Positions 5,399 through 5,720 of a DNA stretch of 5,720 nt are shown one piece after another (positions within the stretch are counted from its first letter, which is position 1; every line of letters starts with the position of its first letter). The stretch is taken from assembly GCA_020725315.1 (NCBI GenBank), contig DYFG01000098.1, forward strand, positions 1 through 5,720, read 5' to 3'. A program made the position numbers and the translations under genes. Source of the DNA: Nitrosotalea sp. Its GTDB lineage: Archaea > Halobacteriota > Syntropharchaeia > Alkanophagales > Methanospirareceae. The notes under the pieces are model-generated. The model searched no databases. It had not been told where the DNA came from and was given only the letters and a program-made list of their open reading frames with translations.

Positions 5399-5515
5399 AT
5401 GGGTGCATACGTAATGTTGGTAACACTTACGGAAAAAGGTAGAAAAGTAATCAGAGACAAGCCAGAGAAGATAAAAGAAATAAATGAGAAAGTGGAAATT
5501 GCGTTTTATCTATAA
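5399..5515 (+). pseudogene. Truncated GYD-domain protein remnant
   Basis: The frame encodes 38 residues, opening with MGAYVMLVTLTEKGRKVI, which closely fits the start of GYD-domain proteins (MPTYVMLVxLTxxGRxxI). GYD proteins are usually about 90-100 residues and form small alpha-beta dimeric barrels of unknown role. Here the helix KPEKIKEINEKVE is followed at once by IAFYL and a stop. In intact members a glycine-containing turn (like MGGKV) separates the helix from the KAFYLTLGRYDLV strand. The frame therefore looks to have both lost a short internal piece and been cut just after AFYL. The SD is intact (GAGGTG at 5383-5388, ten bases upstream), so it could still be translated. No continuation of the domain is found in the following 200 bases in the frames I read. 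The family call is fairly secure; calling it a pseudogene is inference. Confidence 0.6.
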
Positions 5516-5670
5516 TCTAAGGGTTCAAACCAATTCCTAAACCTGCTTTGTTACACTCACCAATCGTTAAAATAGTGTAATCCGTTGCCTCTTTCTTAGC
5601 ATTGTGGGACTCTGCCGTCACGATCCCGTAATCCCTTTAGGGCTTATCTATCTTTAGCAAGAAAGTGTAG
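5516..5670 (-). mobile_element. Possible relic of an IS200/IS605-type right end
   Basis: On the minus strand a short frame ending at a TAG near 5519 contains AESHNAKKEATDYT. This resembles the S-[MLV]-[KN]-Q-E-A block at the extreme C terminus of many TnpB proteins. As in those elements, an imperfect hairpin follows immediately: ATTACACT (from 5581) pairs with AGTGTAA (complement of 5551-5557) across 16 bases. Upstream the frame is broken by stops, so no functional TnpB is encoded. The position just after the broken GYD frame fits an insertion scar. The likeness is short and could be chance. Confidence 0.25.
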
Positions 5671-5720
5671 TTAACAGGTCAAGTGTAAAGCAGCTACCGC
5701 TTTTTTAGCTCGTGAAATTT

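Overview
The window reads as a piece of a euryarchaeal genome, most likely a methanogen or a methane- or alkane-oxidising relative. The reasons are an archaeal Sec61-beta gene, a tetrahydromethanopterin biosynthesis gene (beta-RFAP synthase), a DUF1464 'predicted butyrate kinase' gene that is common in such archaea, an archaeal-type FtsZ, a tRNA-Leu without an encoded CCA end, and TATA-like promoter elements. ANME-1/Syntrophoarchaeum-like lineages are a guess from general impression, not something the sequence proves. Several genes have Shine-Dalgarno (SD) sequences of the GGAGG or GGTGAT type; secG appears to be leaderless.

Layout. (1) Bases 1-437, minus strand: a gene cut by the window edge, with an acylphosphatase-like domain followed by 11-residue coiled-coil repeats encoded by nearly identical 33-bp DNA repeats. 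(2) Bases 438-609: a divergent promoter region. (3) Bases 610-1856, plus strand: a tight operon of secG (Sec61-beta), moaC (molybdopterin precursor synthesis) and an unrecognised AT-rich gene that overlaps moaC by 4 bases. It ends in nested inverted and direct repeats. (4) Bases 1944-2909, minus strand: beta-RFAP synthase, sharing a short divergent promoter region with (5) the DUF1464 kinase-like gene at 3004-4137, plus strand. (6) Bases 4089-5027, minus strand: ftsZ, convergent with and overlapping the DUF1464 gene. Its conserved sequence stops abruptly before the end of the C-terminal domain. (7) Bases 5224-5307: tRNA-Leu(UAG). (8) Bases 5399-5515: a 38-residue GYD-domain remnant with a palindrome just upstream. 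(9) Bases 5516-5720: no intact gene. A hairpin and a short minus-strand reading frame weakly resemble the right end of an IS200/IS605-type element.

Most genes are housekeeping or cofactor genes: protein export, molybdenum/tungsten cofactor, methanopterin and cell division. No complete new multi-gene system is visible. The places that deserve attention are the gene edges: the shortened FtsZ, the acylphosphatase-hendecad fusion, the AT-rich orphan coupled to moaC, and the broken GYD gene beside a possible transposon scar.
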